A stretch of 64,000 nucleotides of DNA from Caballeronia jiangsuensis (GTDB taxonomy: Bacteria; Pseudomonadota; Gammaproteobacteria; Burkholderiales; Burkholderiaceae), in contig JFHF01000009.1 in the NCBI GenBank assembly GCA_000648925.1, positions 118,119 to 182,118 of the forward strand. Direction: 5' to 3'. Shown piece by piece: positions 36,129-44,972 of the stretch. Made by a program: the position numbers and the translations under genes. Below the pieces are notes generated by a model. The model had not been told where the DNA came from. It ran no database searches and saw only the letters and a program-made list of their open reading frames with translations. Within the stretch, counting starts at the first letter, position 1. The number at the start of each line of letters is the position of its first letter.

Positions 36129-37608
36129 GAACGCGTCCCTCGCTGGCGAGCAGGGTTCTCAGGCGGGACAATTGTTCGTCGCGCTGCAGCGCGGACATCC
36201 GCGGAGCAGGCGCACGGCTAGTTCTCGCACTGCGTCGAATCAGCAACGCAAGGGCGAGGCCAATGCACATCACGACCGCCAAGGCCGCGCATACGATAGC
36301 CGTGAGAGACGCCGCGGATGATTGCAGCTGGCGACCAGTGCGTTCATCGGTTGGGCGATTGTGTGTGCGAGCCAAAGGTGCCGATGCACCCGACGTTGAG
36401 GAGCCCACATTCGCTGGCGGCAAACCGGCGTCTTGCTCCACGCTGCCGCCCTGGGCATTGCGCACGAACGTCGTCAACACATCTCCACGCGCGGCGTCCA
36501 GTCCGATGGACGCGGAAATCACTGCCCTGAGCCGGGCGAGCACGTCCGGATCCAGTTCCCGATTGAAGACGATACCGACCGACAGCTTGCTCACCGCCCC
36601 GGGCGCTTTGACGATTTGCTCGACATTGCGCATCGTGCGAGCTTCCTGGGTCATCTGCTGCGTGCCGGAGCCGGTGGTTTGCGGCGGCAGCGGCGGCTTC
36701 CCGGCTTCCGGGAGCGAGCGCGACGAAGGCAACGGCACGCGCGATTCCTTTGTGGATTCGGAATCGTTCGGCAGCGATCGCGTCTCGGTCACTTCGCGCG
36801 TGGAGCGCGCCTGATCGCCGTTCACGGTCGCCTCGACGCTGACCGAAGCCACATCAGCGCCAACGACGCTGGCGATCAAAGCACTGATCTTCTGCTCGTA
36901 GCCACGCTCGATCGCGTGCTTGAGTTGCAAGGCCGGATCGTCGACCTCGGTGGTCGTCGAGCCTGCCGGTGCGCCGCGCGCGTCCAGCACGGACACCTCG
37001 GCCGGGGCGAGCTCGGGCACCGATGCGGATACGAGTCTTTGAATGCCTCGGATCGTATCAGCCGACAGCGTCTCGCCTTCGCGAACGAAAAGTGCGACGG
37101 AGGCTTTGGGCTTGGCGCCGTCTCGCCTGAAAATCGACGCCTCCGGCAGCGTGATGTGCACACGGGCCAGTTCGATCTCGTCGAGCGCCATGATCGTTCG
37201 GGCCAGTTCGCCCTGAAGTGCGCGCTGATAGTTGACCTTCTGGGCAAAGTCCGTCAGGCCGAGATCCGAGTTGTTGAACAGTTCGAGCCCCACAGATCCG
37301 GAGAGCTTCAGATCGCGGCTCATCAATTTCAGTCGTAGCGCACGCGTATCGTCCTTCGGAACGAGAATGGCCGAACTCGCGTCGTCATAGCGGTACGGAA
37401 TCTTTTCTTTCTCGAGTGCAGCGGCGATCGTCGCTGCGTCCTGGCGCTTAAGATCGCTGAAGAGTATCTCGTAGGAAGGGCGCAGCACGAGCCATCCGGC
37501 GAAGGCGACCATCGCCAGGATCGTGACGAGTCCGGCGACGAGCGCGACCAGACGAGCACGCGGCACGTCGGAGAGAAATGCGCCGAGGCGCGAAGCAGCG
37601 GCGTTCAT
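36121..37608 (-). CDS. fliF: Flagellar MS-ring protein FliF
   Basis: 495 residues. TM1 is at residues about 20-42 (VALVAGLVTILAMVAFAGW), followed by ring-building motifs YEILFSDLKRQDAATIAAAL and VNYQRALQGELARTIMALDE, the region ARVHITLPEASIF, and a C-terminal span LTAIVCAALAVVMCIGLALA. The cytoplasmic tail after it is short (about 40 residues). The canonical tail binds FliG; the small FliG-position protein follows directly. Confidence 0.9.
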   Translation of the reverse strand: MNAAASRLGAFLSDVPRARLVALVAGLVTILAMVAFAGWLVLRPSYEILFSDLKRQDAATIAAALEKEKIPYRYDDASSAILVPKDDTRALRLKLMSRDLKLSGSVGLELFNNSDLGLTDFAQKVNYQRALQGELARTIMALDEIELARVHITLPEASIFRRDGAKPKASVALFVREGETLSADTIRGIQRLVSASVPELAPAEVSVLDARGAPAGSTTTEVDDPALQLKHAIERGYEQKISALIASVVGADVASVSVEATVNGDQARSTREVTETRSLPNDSESTKESRVPLPSSRSLPEAGKPPLPPQTTGSGTQQMTQEARTMRNVEQIVKAPGAVSKLSVGIVFNRELDPDVLARLRAVISASIGLDAARGDVLTTFVRNAQGGSVEQDAGLPPANVGSSTSGASAPLARTHNRPTDERTGRQLQSSAASLTAIVCAALAVVMCIGLALALLIRRSARTSRAPAPRMSALQRDEQLSRLRTLLASEGRVHE

Positions 37609-37609
37609 T

Positions 37610-37906
37610 CTAGATTTGCATCCGCATCAATTCCTGGTATCCCTCGACCAGTTTCGAGCGCACCTGAAGTGCGAACTGCAATTGCAGGCGTGCATCTTCG
37701 AGCGCGAGCATGACCTGATGCGGCGGCACGTCCGCATTGAGCGCGAACGCCGAGACCGCGGCGCTGCTCGTGCGCACAGCTTGGTCGACGTGCTCGGCGC
37801 CTTCCACGAGCATCGCCCCGAATGAGGCCGAGGGCGAAGCGCCTTGCGTCGTGGACGCCCAGACCGGACTGGCGGAATCGTAAGCGCCGATCGACTCGAT
37901 ATTCAT
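37610..37906 (-). CDS. fliE: Flagellar hook-basal body protein FliE
   Basis: 98 residues with the C-terminal helix typical of FliE: DVPPHQVMLALEDARLQLQF then VRSKLVEGYQELMRMQI. FliE joins the MS ring to the rod. ATGA overlap with flgC at 37903-37906, one base before fliF. Confidence 0.9.
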   Translation of the reverse strand: MNIESIGAYDSASPVWASTTQGASPSASFGAMLVEGAEHVDQAVRTSSAAVSAFALNADVPPHQVMLALEDARLQLQFALQVRSKLVEGYQELMRMQI

Positions 37907-38388
37907 GCCTTGCTCCCGAGATCGAGCGCGCGCATGTACATGGCGTGCCCTGCATTGAACATGATCGCGTTGGCTTCATAGACGCGTAGCGTCTGAACCA
38001 TGAGCGCCATCTCGCCAGCCTGGTCGAGGGCTGGGTACTGCACGAAGCCTTGCGCGTTCGCATGCGGATGGGCGGGGTCGTAGACCAGACGCGGCGGGGC
38101 ATCGGTGGTTTCGATACCAAAGGCTTGAACCCCGGCGAAGGGCTTCGTCAGATCGGCGCCGTCTGAGCCGGATCGGGCTGTCGGCGTCATTGCGTTCATC
38201 TGCATATCGAAGCTTGCACCGTGCGCGGCAGGCGTGCGCGGACCCGAGACGAGCCGCATCGGTTGATAAGCGCCGCCGCTCGCCGTTCGCGTCGTGCCTG
38301 CGTTGGCCAGATTCTGCGCGATGATTTCCATGCGCTGATGCTCGACGTCCATACCCGAGCGGGCGATTGCGAAAATTGCATTCGACAT
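37903..38388 (-). CDS. flgC: Flagellar basal-body rod protein FlgC
   Basis: 161 residues, slightly longer than usual. SGMDVEHQRMEIIAQNLANA at the N-terminus and ALMVQTLRVYEANAIMFNAG at the C-terminus are the paired rod helices. AYDPAHPHANAQGFVQYP-like text (VYDPAHPHANAQGFVQYPAL) is diagnostic of FlgC. Follows flgB by 6 bases. Confidence 0.95.
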   Translation of the reverse strand: MSNAIFAIARSGMDVEHQRMEIIAQNLANAGTTRTASGGAYQPMRLVSGPRTPAAHGASFDMQMNAMTPTARSGSDGADLTKPFAGVQAFGIETTDAPPRLVYDPAHPHANAQGFVQYPALDQAGEMALMVQTLRVYEANAIMFNAGHAMYMRALDLGSKA

Positions 38389-38394
38389 GACGCG

Positions 38395-38760
38395 TCACGC
38401 TCCCTTCACGGCGAGCGATTGCATCTGCAGCGTGCGATCCAGCATGCCAGTGAGTAATGCATATCGCACGGATGTCTCCGACGCGGTCGCGATCTCCTGA
38501 TCGAGTTTCACACCGTCCAGCGCATCGGATTGCGCAGGGTCCACCGACCAGTTCACGCTGGACACACGGCTCGACCACCGGCTCGCGTTGTCGCCTGGCT
38601 GTACGCCGGCGGCATCGCGCAGTGCTTCTTCAAACGAAACGCGCGACGGCACGAATCCTTCCGAACTGGCGTTCGCGATGTTGTTGGCGGTGGCGGCTTG
38701 CCGGGCGAACAGGCCATCGAGCGCTTTGCTCGCGATCAATGAAAGAGGTTCCAGATACAT
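38395..38760 (-). CDS. flgB: Flagellar basal-body rod protein FlgB
   Basis: 121 residues. RQAATANNIANASSEGFVPS is the rod-family signature and KLDQEIATASETSVRYALLT with LDRTLQMQSLAVKG forms the C-terminal helix. First of the flgB-flgC-fliE run, 22 bases after flgI. Confidence 0.9.
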   Translation of the reverse strand: MYLEPLSLIASKALDGLFARQAATANNIANASSEGFVPSRVSFEEALRDAAGVQPGDNASRWSSRVSSVNWSVDPAQSDALDGVKLDQEIATASETSVRYALLTGMLDRTLQMQSLAVKGA

Positions 38761-38782
38761 ATTCGGTAACTCGGAGAAGCGA

Positions 38783-39928
38783 TTATTGGACGATGAGATC
38801 GGCGTATAGCGCGCCTGCTGCCTTGATAGCCTGAAGGATCGAGATCACGTCTCTCGTGCTTACGCGCGCCTTGGCGAGTGCGCGAACCAGATCGCCGACG
38901 GTCCCATTTGGAAAAGATGCGGCGACGGACTGCCCCGATTCCTCCACCGACAAGTCGGTGTTGCCGATGACGAGGCTGCGCACTTCAGGCCCTGTCAACT
39001 CGACGTATTGCGGCTGCGATGCCTCGTACTGCGTGACGACGGAGACGCGGATGTCGCCGTGAGAAATCGTGATGGGAGAGATGCGCGTGTCGCCGCCCGA
39101 CACGACCGTGCCCGTGCGCTCGTTGATCACGACCCGCGATGCCTGGTCAGGCGAAACCGCCAGATCTTCGATCCTTGCGACGTAATCGTTCATCGCCGAT
39201 GCGCCTTGCGGCGCACGCACCGCGATCGTTTTGGCATCGAGCGAACGCGCCGCACCTTCGCCCATGCTCTGGTTGATCCGCTGAGCAATGCGGCGCGCGG
39301 TGCCCGAGTCCGCGTCCTTGAGCACAAAGTGCAGTCGACCGTCATCGGTGACGAGTTCCGCTCTCACGGGCACCTCGACGCTCGCGCCGAGTGGCACGAC
39401 ACCGGCGGTCGGATGGTTCTTCTGCCGGGAGTTGCCGTTGGCGTCGTACCGGTATCCACCGACCGACAACGGCCCCTGGGCGAGTGCGTAGGTCTTCTTA
39501 TCGGGGCCACGCAGCGGCGTCATGATGAGCGTGCCGCCGGCCAGACTCCGCGCATCGCCCATCGACGTCACATTGATGTCGATGCGGTCGCCCACGTCCG
39601 CAGTCGGCGGCAAGGTGGCCGTCACCATGACCATGGCGACGTTTCGGCTTTGAATCTGGTCTTGCGTCACAGCCATATCGAACTGCGAGAGCATGTTCGA
39701 CAGAGCCTGGCGTGTCGCCTGCGAGCGCGGCGAGTCGCCGGAGTTCGCAAGACCGGTGACGACGCCGTAGCCCACCAGCATGTTCTCCCGCCAGCCGAGA
39801 AAGCGCCCCAGATCCTTGAGCCGGACCTCGGAGGTCGCCGCACGCGCTTCCGGGGCGAGCCAAACGTGGCTTGCGATCACCAGGCCGAGAGTCGCTGCGA
39901 TCAATCTTCGAGTCGTAATCTTCACCAT
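38783..39928 (-). CDS. flgI: Flagellar P-ring protein FlgI
   Basis: 381 residues from ATG 39928 (ATG 39940 is an alternative, four residues longer). A cleavable signal peptide (IAATLGLVIASHVWLAPEARA, shortened: hydrophobic core LIAATLGLVIASHVW) is followed by VRLKDLGRFLGWRENMLVGY, GLANSGDSPRSQATRQAL and TATLPPTADVGDRIDINV, all FlgI hallmarks. It forms the peptidoglycan ring of the basal body, placing this flagellum in the diderm cell envelope. Confidence 0.95.
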   Translation of the reverse strand: MVKITTRRLIAATLGLVIASHVWLAPEARAATSEVRLKDLGRFLGWRENMLVGYGVVTGLANSGDSPRSQATRQALSNMLSQFDMAVTQDQIQSRNVAMVMVTATLPPTADVGDRIDINVTSMGDARSLAGGTLIMTPLRGPDKKTYALAQGPLSVGGYRYDANGNSRQKNHPTAGVVPLGASVEVPVRAELVTDDGRLHFVLKDADSGTARRIAQRINQSMGEGAARSLDAKTIAVRAPQGASAMNDYVARIEDLAVSPDQASRVVINERTGTVVSGGDTRISPITISHGDIRVSVVTQYEASQPQYVELTGPEVRSLVIGNTDLSVEESGQSVAASFPNGTVGDLVRALAKARVSTRDVISILQAIKAAGALYADLIVQ

Positions 39929-40512
39929 AATCCGAGCCATGCAAACAAACGCGGGATCAGACCCGGACGTGAGCGATCAGTGATGAACCCTTCGCCGGTG
40001 TAATCGATTTGCACATCGGCCATGCGGTTGGACAACACCGTGTTGTTCTGTGCGACGTCCACGGGACGCACGCGTCCCTTCAGGCGAATCTTGGTCTTTT
40101 CGCCATTGACATCGATGCTTTGATCGCCGGCGACGATCAGATCGCCGTTCGCTTGCACGTCGATCACCGTGGCGCCGATTTGTGCGAGCAAGCGCCCCGT
40201 GCGCTCGATCTTGCCCTTGCCGCCGTAGTTGTCGCCCGCGCCCACCTGCGCCATGTTCGAGCCGGCATACAGCGTCGATACCTTGCCGTTGACCGCGAAC
40301 CCGGTGTTGGTCGACGTGTCGGCACTGTTACTTGCCGATGAGGTCTCATAGACCAGCACGGTGATGATGTCGCCCGGCTTCGCAGCGCGCCGGTCGGCCG
40401 TCATGGACTGAAACCCGTCTGCGTCGAACAGATTGGCGGCGAGCACGTGAGCCGACGCGAGGAGAGTGACGAGAAGCGCCGCACCAGAAAGCAAGCGTGA
40501 ATATCGCGTCAT
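39922..40512 (-). CDS. flgH: Flagellar L-ring protein FlgH without lipobox
   Basis: 196 residues. GDIITVLVYETSSASNSADT, GQVGAGD-like MAQVGAGDNYGGKGKIERTG and NGEKTKIRLKGRVRPVDVA identify FlgH. The signal peptide LLVTLLASAHVLAANLF has no Cys, whereas most FlgH proteins are lipoproteins anchored by an N-terminal Cys in the outer membrane. So this one should be processed by signal peptidase I. Start ATG 40512 overlaps the flgA stop. Confidence 0.9.
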   Translation of the reverse strand: MTRYSRLLSGAALLVTLLASAHVLAANLFDADGFQSMTADRRAAKPGDIITVLVYETSSASNSADTSTNTGFAVNGKVSTLYAGSNMAQVGAGDNYGGKGKIERTGRLLAQIGATVIDVQANGDLIVAGDQSIDVNGEKTKIRLKGRVRPVDVAQNNTVLSNRMADVQIDYTGEGFITDRSRPGLIPRLFAWLGLW

Positions 40513-41297
40513 GGCTGACTCACGAAGGCAGGCGCGGCGATGTCTCGAAGGGGCTGATCGACCTGAGCAATCACGCGGTGCGAAATAGTGATGCCGCCCG
40601 ACGACGCGACGAGCGTCATCGGTTCCCCGCGGCGGACTCGTGCCAGTTTCGACACGGGCAGCGCGGGAACGAGATCGCCGGGAGCAAGCTCATCGACCGC
40701 CCGAACCAGGCGCGTGTCACGCGCGTAAGCGATTCGGCGGATGCTGTCGGCGCTGCAGGGCACGATGGCGGACTCGACATCCGCGAGGCGAATGGCGCTT
40801 GCGGCCTTGACGCCTTCCTTCACGCGCATGCACGCGTGGTCCTGTCGTGATGCCGTTCGTTCGCCGCCCGGTGCGTCGGATTGCGCAAGGTAAGGCGCGC
40901 GCAATATGACTACGAAACCGGAAGCATCCGGGTTCGGTTGAAACCATGGAGTAAGCCCTGGCATTTCGCGTCGCACGGTCCGGGCCAGTGCTTGCACGCC
41001 GATTTTCAGGCGGCCAGCGCGTTCGGGTAGCGTGGCGACGACCAGCGACGCCGCAACCTCTTGCGATTCCAGAGGCAAGGCCAGGACATTCGCTACGTTG
41101 CGCAAGCGCACCGCGTCCTCGGTCACGTACGCTTTTTCGAAGAACTCGACCTGACGGCTCTGAGCGTACCGTTCCGGGGATGCGAGGGCGGACAACGCCA
41201 GGACCGCGCAGCGCATCGCGACCAGATGTCTGTGGCTCGTGTCATGCCTTGAAGAGCGTCGGCCCTCGCGCGGACACCGTTTCATTGTGCGCGCCAT
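40509..41297 (-). CDS. flgA: P-ring assembly chaperone FlgA
   Basis: About 262 residues from ATG 41297 (GTG 41300 overlaps the flgG stop and is equally possible; a shorter start at the Met before RCAVLALSALAS would give a cleaner signal peptide). The C-terminal SAF/FlgA domain is seen in AASAIRLADVESAIV, VRAVDELAPGDLVPALPVSK and RRGEPMTLVASSGGITISHR. It chaperones FlgI. It lies between flgG and flgH, unusual for FlgA, which is often divergent. Confidence 0.8.
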   Translation of the reverse strand: MARTMKRCPREGRRSSRHDTSHRHLVAMRCAVLALSALASPERYAQSRQVEFFEKAYVTEDAVRLRNVANVLALPLESQEVAASLVVATLPERAGRLKIGVQALARTVRREMPGLTPWFQPNPDASGFVVILRAPYLAQSDAPGGERTASRQDHACMRVKEGVKAASAIRLADVESAIVPCSADSIRRIAYARDTRLVRAVDELAPGDLVPALPVSKLARVRRGEPMTLVASSGGITISHRVIAQVDQPLRDIAAPAFVSQP

Positions 41298-42088
41298 CAC
41301 CGCTTCAATCCGTTGGCGATCGACATCAGTTCATCGCCTACCTGAACGAGCCGGGCATTGGCCGCATAGGCACGCTGAAAGAGCATGAGGCTCACGAGTT
41401 CATCGGATAGCGAGACGTTCGATCCCTCGCTGTAGCCCTGCACGATCGTGCTGCTAATATCGTCGCCGGGCTTTGCCCGCGTGAGCGTCAGACTGTCGTC
41501 CGGCACGCGAAATACGCCATCGCTTTCAGACTGGAGCGCGCGCGTGTCCGACACGGTCACGATTTCGATCTGACCGAGTTCGAGCGGCTCGCTTTGATTG
41601 GGCACGACAGCGGTGACCTGCCCCTCGGTGCCGATGGTGATGTCGGTCGCATCGCGGGGCACGGAGATCATCGCTTTGAGCGGTTGACCGTTGGGCGCGG
41701 CGAGGAAGCCGTCCGCGCCCACGTGCAGGGTGCCACCGCGCCACAGCCGGGTTTCGCCCGCGATCGAGTCGGCGCCGAGTTCGATGAATCCGTCGCCCTT
41801 GATCGCGACGTCGAGTGCGTTGCCCGTCGCGTGCAGTGATCCTGGCATGAAGCTATGTAAAGTCGAGTCGGCCACGACGCCGGACGCCGTGGTTACGCCA
41901 CCGTTTTTCCTGAGGTCCGGGGAGCGCACATCCGCGCGTTGAGCAGTTCCGGTCAGCAATTCGGAAAACGACACGACACCGCGTTTGAACGAAGCGGTAT
42001 TCATGTTCGCGAGATTGTTCGCGGTGATGTCGACAGCGGTCTGCTGAGCGTTGAGCCCCGTCGCACCGATATAGAAGACGTTATTCAC
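41297..42088 (-). CDS. flgG: Flagellar distal rod protein FlgG
   Basis: 263 residues. YIGATGLNAQQTAVDITANN then LANMNTASFKRGVVSF is the FlgG N-terminus, with the AQQ and ITANNLAN features that separate it from FlgF. The C-terminus is GYSEGSNVSLSDELVSLMLF and QRAYAANARLVQVGDELM. Three bases separate it from flgF. Confidence 0.9.
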   Translation of the reverse strand: MNNVFYIGATGLNAQQTAVDITANNLANMNTASFKRGVVSFSELLTGTAQRADVRSPDLRKNGGVTTASGVVADSTLHSFMPGSLHATGNALDVAIKGDGFIELGADSIAGETRLWRGGTLHVGADGFLAAPNGQPLKAMISVPRDATDITIGTEGQVTAVVPNQSEPLELGQIEIVTVSDTRALQSESDGVFRVPDDSLTLTRAKPGDDISSTIVQGYSEGSNVSLSDELVSLMLFQRAYAANARLVQVGDELMSIANGLKR

Positions 42089-42090
42089 GA

Positions 42091-42843
42091 TTACATGTCT
42101 CCGAGACGTTGCAGCACGGTGCCAATCATGTCGTCGTATGCGTGCACGATCTTCTGGCCGGACTCCACACGGCGCATCGCTGCCATCATCTGAATCATGT
42201 CGTTGGCGAGGGTGACATTCGATGTCTCGACGAACCCCTGACGGATCTGCGGATCATCGACGTTCACAGGGTTCGCTGCGTCGGCGACGAAGAAGCCGCC
42301 ATCCAGACGCCGAAGTTTCGACGGATCGTCAAACGCAACCACCTTCACGGTCGCCACCGGATTGCCGGCGTCGATGACCGTTCCATCGGGTTCGACGTGC
42401 CAGTCGGCCGAGGTCACGACGACGTCGCCCGCCGAGCCTTGAAGCGGCCAACCGTTGCGGGCGAGCAGGCGGCCCGAGTCGTCGCGCGTCAGTGCGCCCA
42501 GTCGCGTGTAGGCAGGGCCGTTCGGCGAAGCGACCTCGAAGAATCCGTTTCCGTTTATCGACAAGTCGAACGGATCGCCCGTGTGAACGAGCTTGCCCGC
42601 GGAGAAGTCCGTGCCGACCTTGAGGGCGGGTGTTCCGAGTCTTGTCGGGGCGACCGAGTCCATCAGGTCGTCGAAGGCGACTTCCCGCTTGAATCCGGAT
42701 GTGGCGGCGTTCGCCACGTTGTGACCTGCAGTCTCCACACGGCGTGTCTCCAGTGCGATGAGATTGGCGCCGAGTGCCATGATCTTGTCCATATGACCTG
42801 TTATGTCGTTCGAAACGTGATTCGGAAACCTGAGCGAGTTCAT
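42091..42843 (-). CDS. flgF: Flagellar proximal rod protein FlgF
   Basis: 250 residues from ATG 42843, which overlaps the flhA stop; an ATG at 42792 (MDKIMALG) with AGG upstream gives the usual FlgF beginning and may be the true start. GHNVANAATSGFKREVAFDD is the rod signature and FVETSNVTLANDMIQMMAAM with the closing helix is the C-terminus. The MDK start and shorter length point to FlgF rather than FlgG. Confidence 0.85.
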   Translation of the reverse strand: MNSLRFPNHVSNDITGHMDKIMALGANLIALETRRVETAGHNVANAATSGFKREVAFDDLMDSVAPTRLGTPALKVGTDFSAGKLVHTGDPFDLSINGNGFFEVASPNGPAYTRLGALTRDDSGRLLARNGWPLQGSAGDVVVTSADWHVEPDGTVIDAGNPVATVKVVAFDDPSKLRRLDGGFFVADAANPVNVDDPQIRQGFVETSNVTLANDMIQMMAAMRRVESGQKIVHAYDDMIGTVLQRLGDM

Positions 42844-44972
42844 GCCGCAGCCGTCGCGGAAGGTGGGTTCGAATGCTGTGCGGGTGCTTGCGGAGCGCCG
42901 CGTGGCGCGCTGGGCGAGTTGCCATTCAGCGCGACCATCGCGAACGAGCGCAGGTTGATTTGATGCGGCACTTCGTTCATCGACAGAACCACGAGGCGTG
43001 GCACGGTGCGCCGAGTGAAGGTCTTGAGGTGCCGGCGGATGTCAGGTCGACAAAGCAGTACGGGCGTCATACCTTGCCGCATCATGACGTCCGACTGCGT
43101 CAGAAGACGCGACAGGAAAGCCTCCGCCGAGCGCGGATCGAGCAGAAACGAGGCGTTTCCATCGGCACTGTTCAGATTCTGAGCGATGCTTACCTCGAGC
43201 GCGGGGTCGAGCGTGAGCACGGCGAGTGTGTCGTGCTCGCCTTGCGCAGTCTGACAGATCACATGCCCCAGTTTCTGCCGCACCGTTTCCGTGAGCAGCA
43301 CGGGATTTTTCTCGTGGCGTCCGTAGTTGGCGAGCGTTTCGACGACGAGATCGATGTTTCGTATCGGCACATGCTCGGAGAGGAGGCCCTGCAGGACTTG
43401 CTGCACATCTCCGACCGAGAGCATGTTCGGCACAAGTTCCTCGACAAGACCGGGCTGCCGCGTGCGCACGCCTTCGAGTATTGTCATGAGCACCGCGCGT
43501 GAGAGCAATTGAGGCGCGTTTGCACGAATCACTTCGGTGACGTGGGTGATCAAGACGGTAATCGGGTCGACGTTGGTGTAGCCGCGCGTTCTTGCCTCGG
43601 CTTGTTGTGCCTGCTCGATCCAGACGGCGGCCATGCCGAAAGCCGGATCGCGCGTGGCGATACCTGCGATCGGAGCCGCGTCGGCGCGTGCGTGGATCGC
43701 GAGCGTGCGCTCGGGATAGAGCGCCGATTGACCGAAGCGGCTGCCGAAAATGCTGACGCGATAGTCGTTGACCGGTAATTCAGGTCCGTCGCGAAACACC
43801 ACCGAAGGCACGACCAGGCCGATCTCCTCCAGGAACTGGGCGCGAAATGCGGCAATGCGATCGGCCAAGACCGTTTGCATTGGCATCCAGGCGGCGCTGA
43901 TAGCGGTGCCGAAGCGAACTTCGATTGCTGCAAGAGCTGTCGATGCGGTGTCGGTTTCATTCGCGCCTGCGGTGCCTTCCCCGGATTCCGCTGCCGCGGC
44001 TGAGCCCTCGCCCGAATCGGATGCGCGTTTGATCGCGAAGCGTCCGGCAAGCGCGAGCGCCGCAAGCAGCACCAACGGCCACTTGGGCATGCCCGGCAGC
44101 AGGAGCAATGCTGCGACCGCGCCGATAACGAGAAACTGAATCTTGGGGAACCTGACAAGCTGGCGCAAGACCTCGTTGCTCAACTTCCCGTCAGCCGAGG
44201 AGCGCGTCACGATGATGCCGGTGGCCACCGAGATCACGAGCGCCGGCACCTGGGTAACGATGCCATCGCCGATGGTCAACAGCGTGAAGGTGCGCATCGC
44301 CTCGCCGAGCGACATGCCCATCTGAGCGACGCCCACCGCCCAGCCACCGAGAATATCGATGAGCAGGATGACGATGCCGGCGATGGCATCGCCCTTGACG
44401 AACTTGCTTGCGCCGTCCATGGAGCCGTAGAAACCGGCCTCCTTTTCGAGCTCCTTGCGCCGCCGCTTGGCTTCATCCTGATCGATGAGACCCATGTTCA
44501 GGTCGGCGTCGATGCTCATTTGCTGTCCAGGCATGGCGTCTAGCACGAAGCGCGCGGCCACTTCGGAGACGCGCTGCGCACCGGCGGTCACCACCACGTA
44601 CTGCACGACGATCAAGATGAAGAATACGATCAGACCGATGACGAAATTGCCCTGCACGACGAACTCGCCGATCGCCGCGATCACCTGGCCTGCGGAGGCG
44701 CCAGACAGAATGAGCCGGGTTGCGGCGATATTGAGCGACAGTCTGAAAAGCGTTGCGATCAGCAGCAACGAAGGGAATGTCGAAAAGTCGACCGGGCGCA
44801 GCACGTAGAACGTGAGCAGCAGAATCGTGAACGCGAAGGCGAAATTCACGATGATGAAAAAATCCAACGCGCCAGCGGGGATCGGCGTGAACAGGATCAG
44901 CAGGATCACGACTACGCCGAGCACCAGGGCGAGATCCGACTGATGACGCAAGCGCACCAGCAAGCCGTTCAT
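42840..44972 (-). CDS. flhA: Flagellar export apparatus protein FlhA
   Basis: 710 residues. Eight membrane helices fill the first 330 residues; the FHIPEP-type region is PVDFSTFPSLLLIATLFRLS with NIAATRLILSGASAG, and MPGQQMSIDADLNMGLID is the cytoplasmic loop. The C-terminal ring domain carries ERTLAIHARADAAPIAGIA and the closing GNSPSAPRGAPQAP-type tail. It forms the export nonamer. ATGA overlaps with flhB and flgF. Confidence 0.95.
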   Translation of the reverse strand: MNGLLVRLRHQSDLALVLGVVVILLILFTPIPAGALDFFIIVNFAFAFTILLLTFYVLRPVDFSTFPSLLLIATLFRLSLNIAATRLILSGASAGQVIAAIGEFVVQGNFVIGLIVFFILIVVQYVVVTAGAQRVSEVAARFVLDAMPGQQMSIDADLNMGLIDQDEAKRRRKELEKEAGFYGSMDGASKFVKGDAIAGIVILLIDILGGWAVGVAQMGMSLGEAMRTFTLLTIGDGIVTQVPALVISVATGIIVTRSSADGKLSNEVLRQLVRFPKIQFLVIGAVAALLLLPGMPKWPLVLLAALALAGRFAIKRASDSGEGSAAAAESGEGTAGANETDTASTALAAIEVRFGTAISAAWMPMQTVLADRIAAFRAQFLEEIGLVVPSVVFRDGPELPVNDYRVSIFGSRFGQSALYPERTLAIHARADAAPIAGIATRDPAFGMAAVWIEQAQQAEARTRGYTNVDPITVLITHVTEVIRANAPQLLSRAVLMTILEGVRTRQPGLVEELVPNMLSVGDVQQVLQGLLSEHVPIRNIDLVVETLANYGRHEKNPVLLTETVRQKLGHVICQTAQGEHDTLAVLTLDPALEVSIAQNLNSADGNASFLLDPRSAEAFLSRLLTQSDVMMRQGMTPVLLCRPDIRRHLKTFTRRTVPRLVVLSMNEVPHQINLRSFAMVALNGNSPSAPRGAPQAPAQHSNPPSATAAA

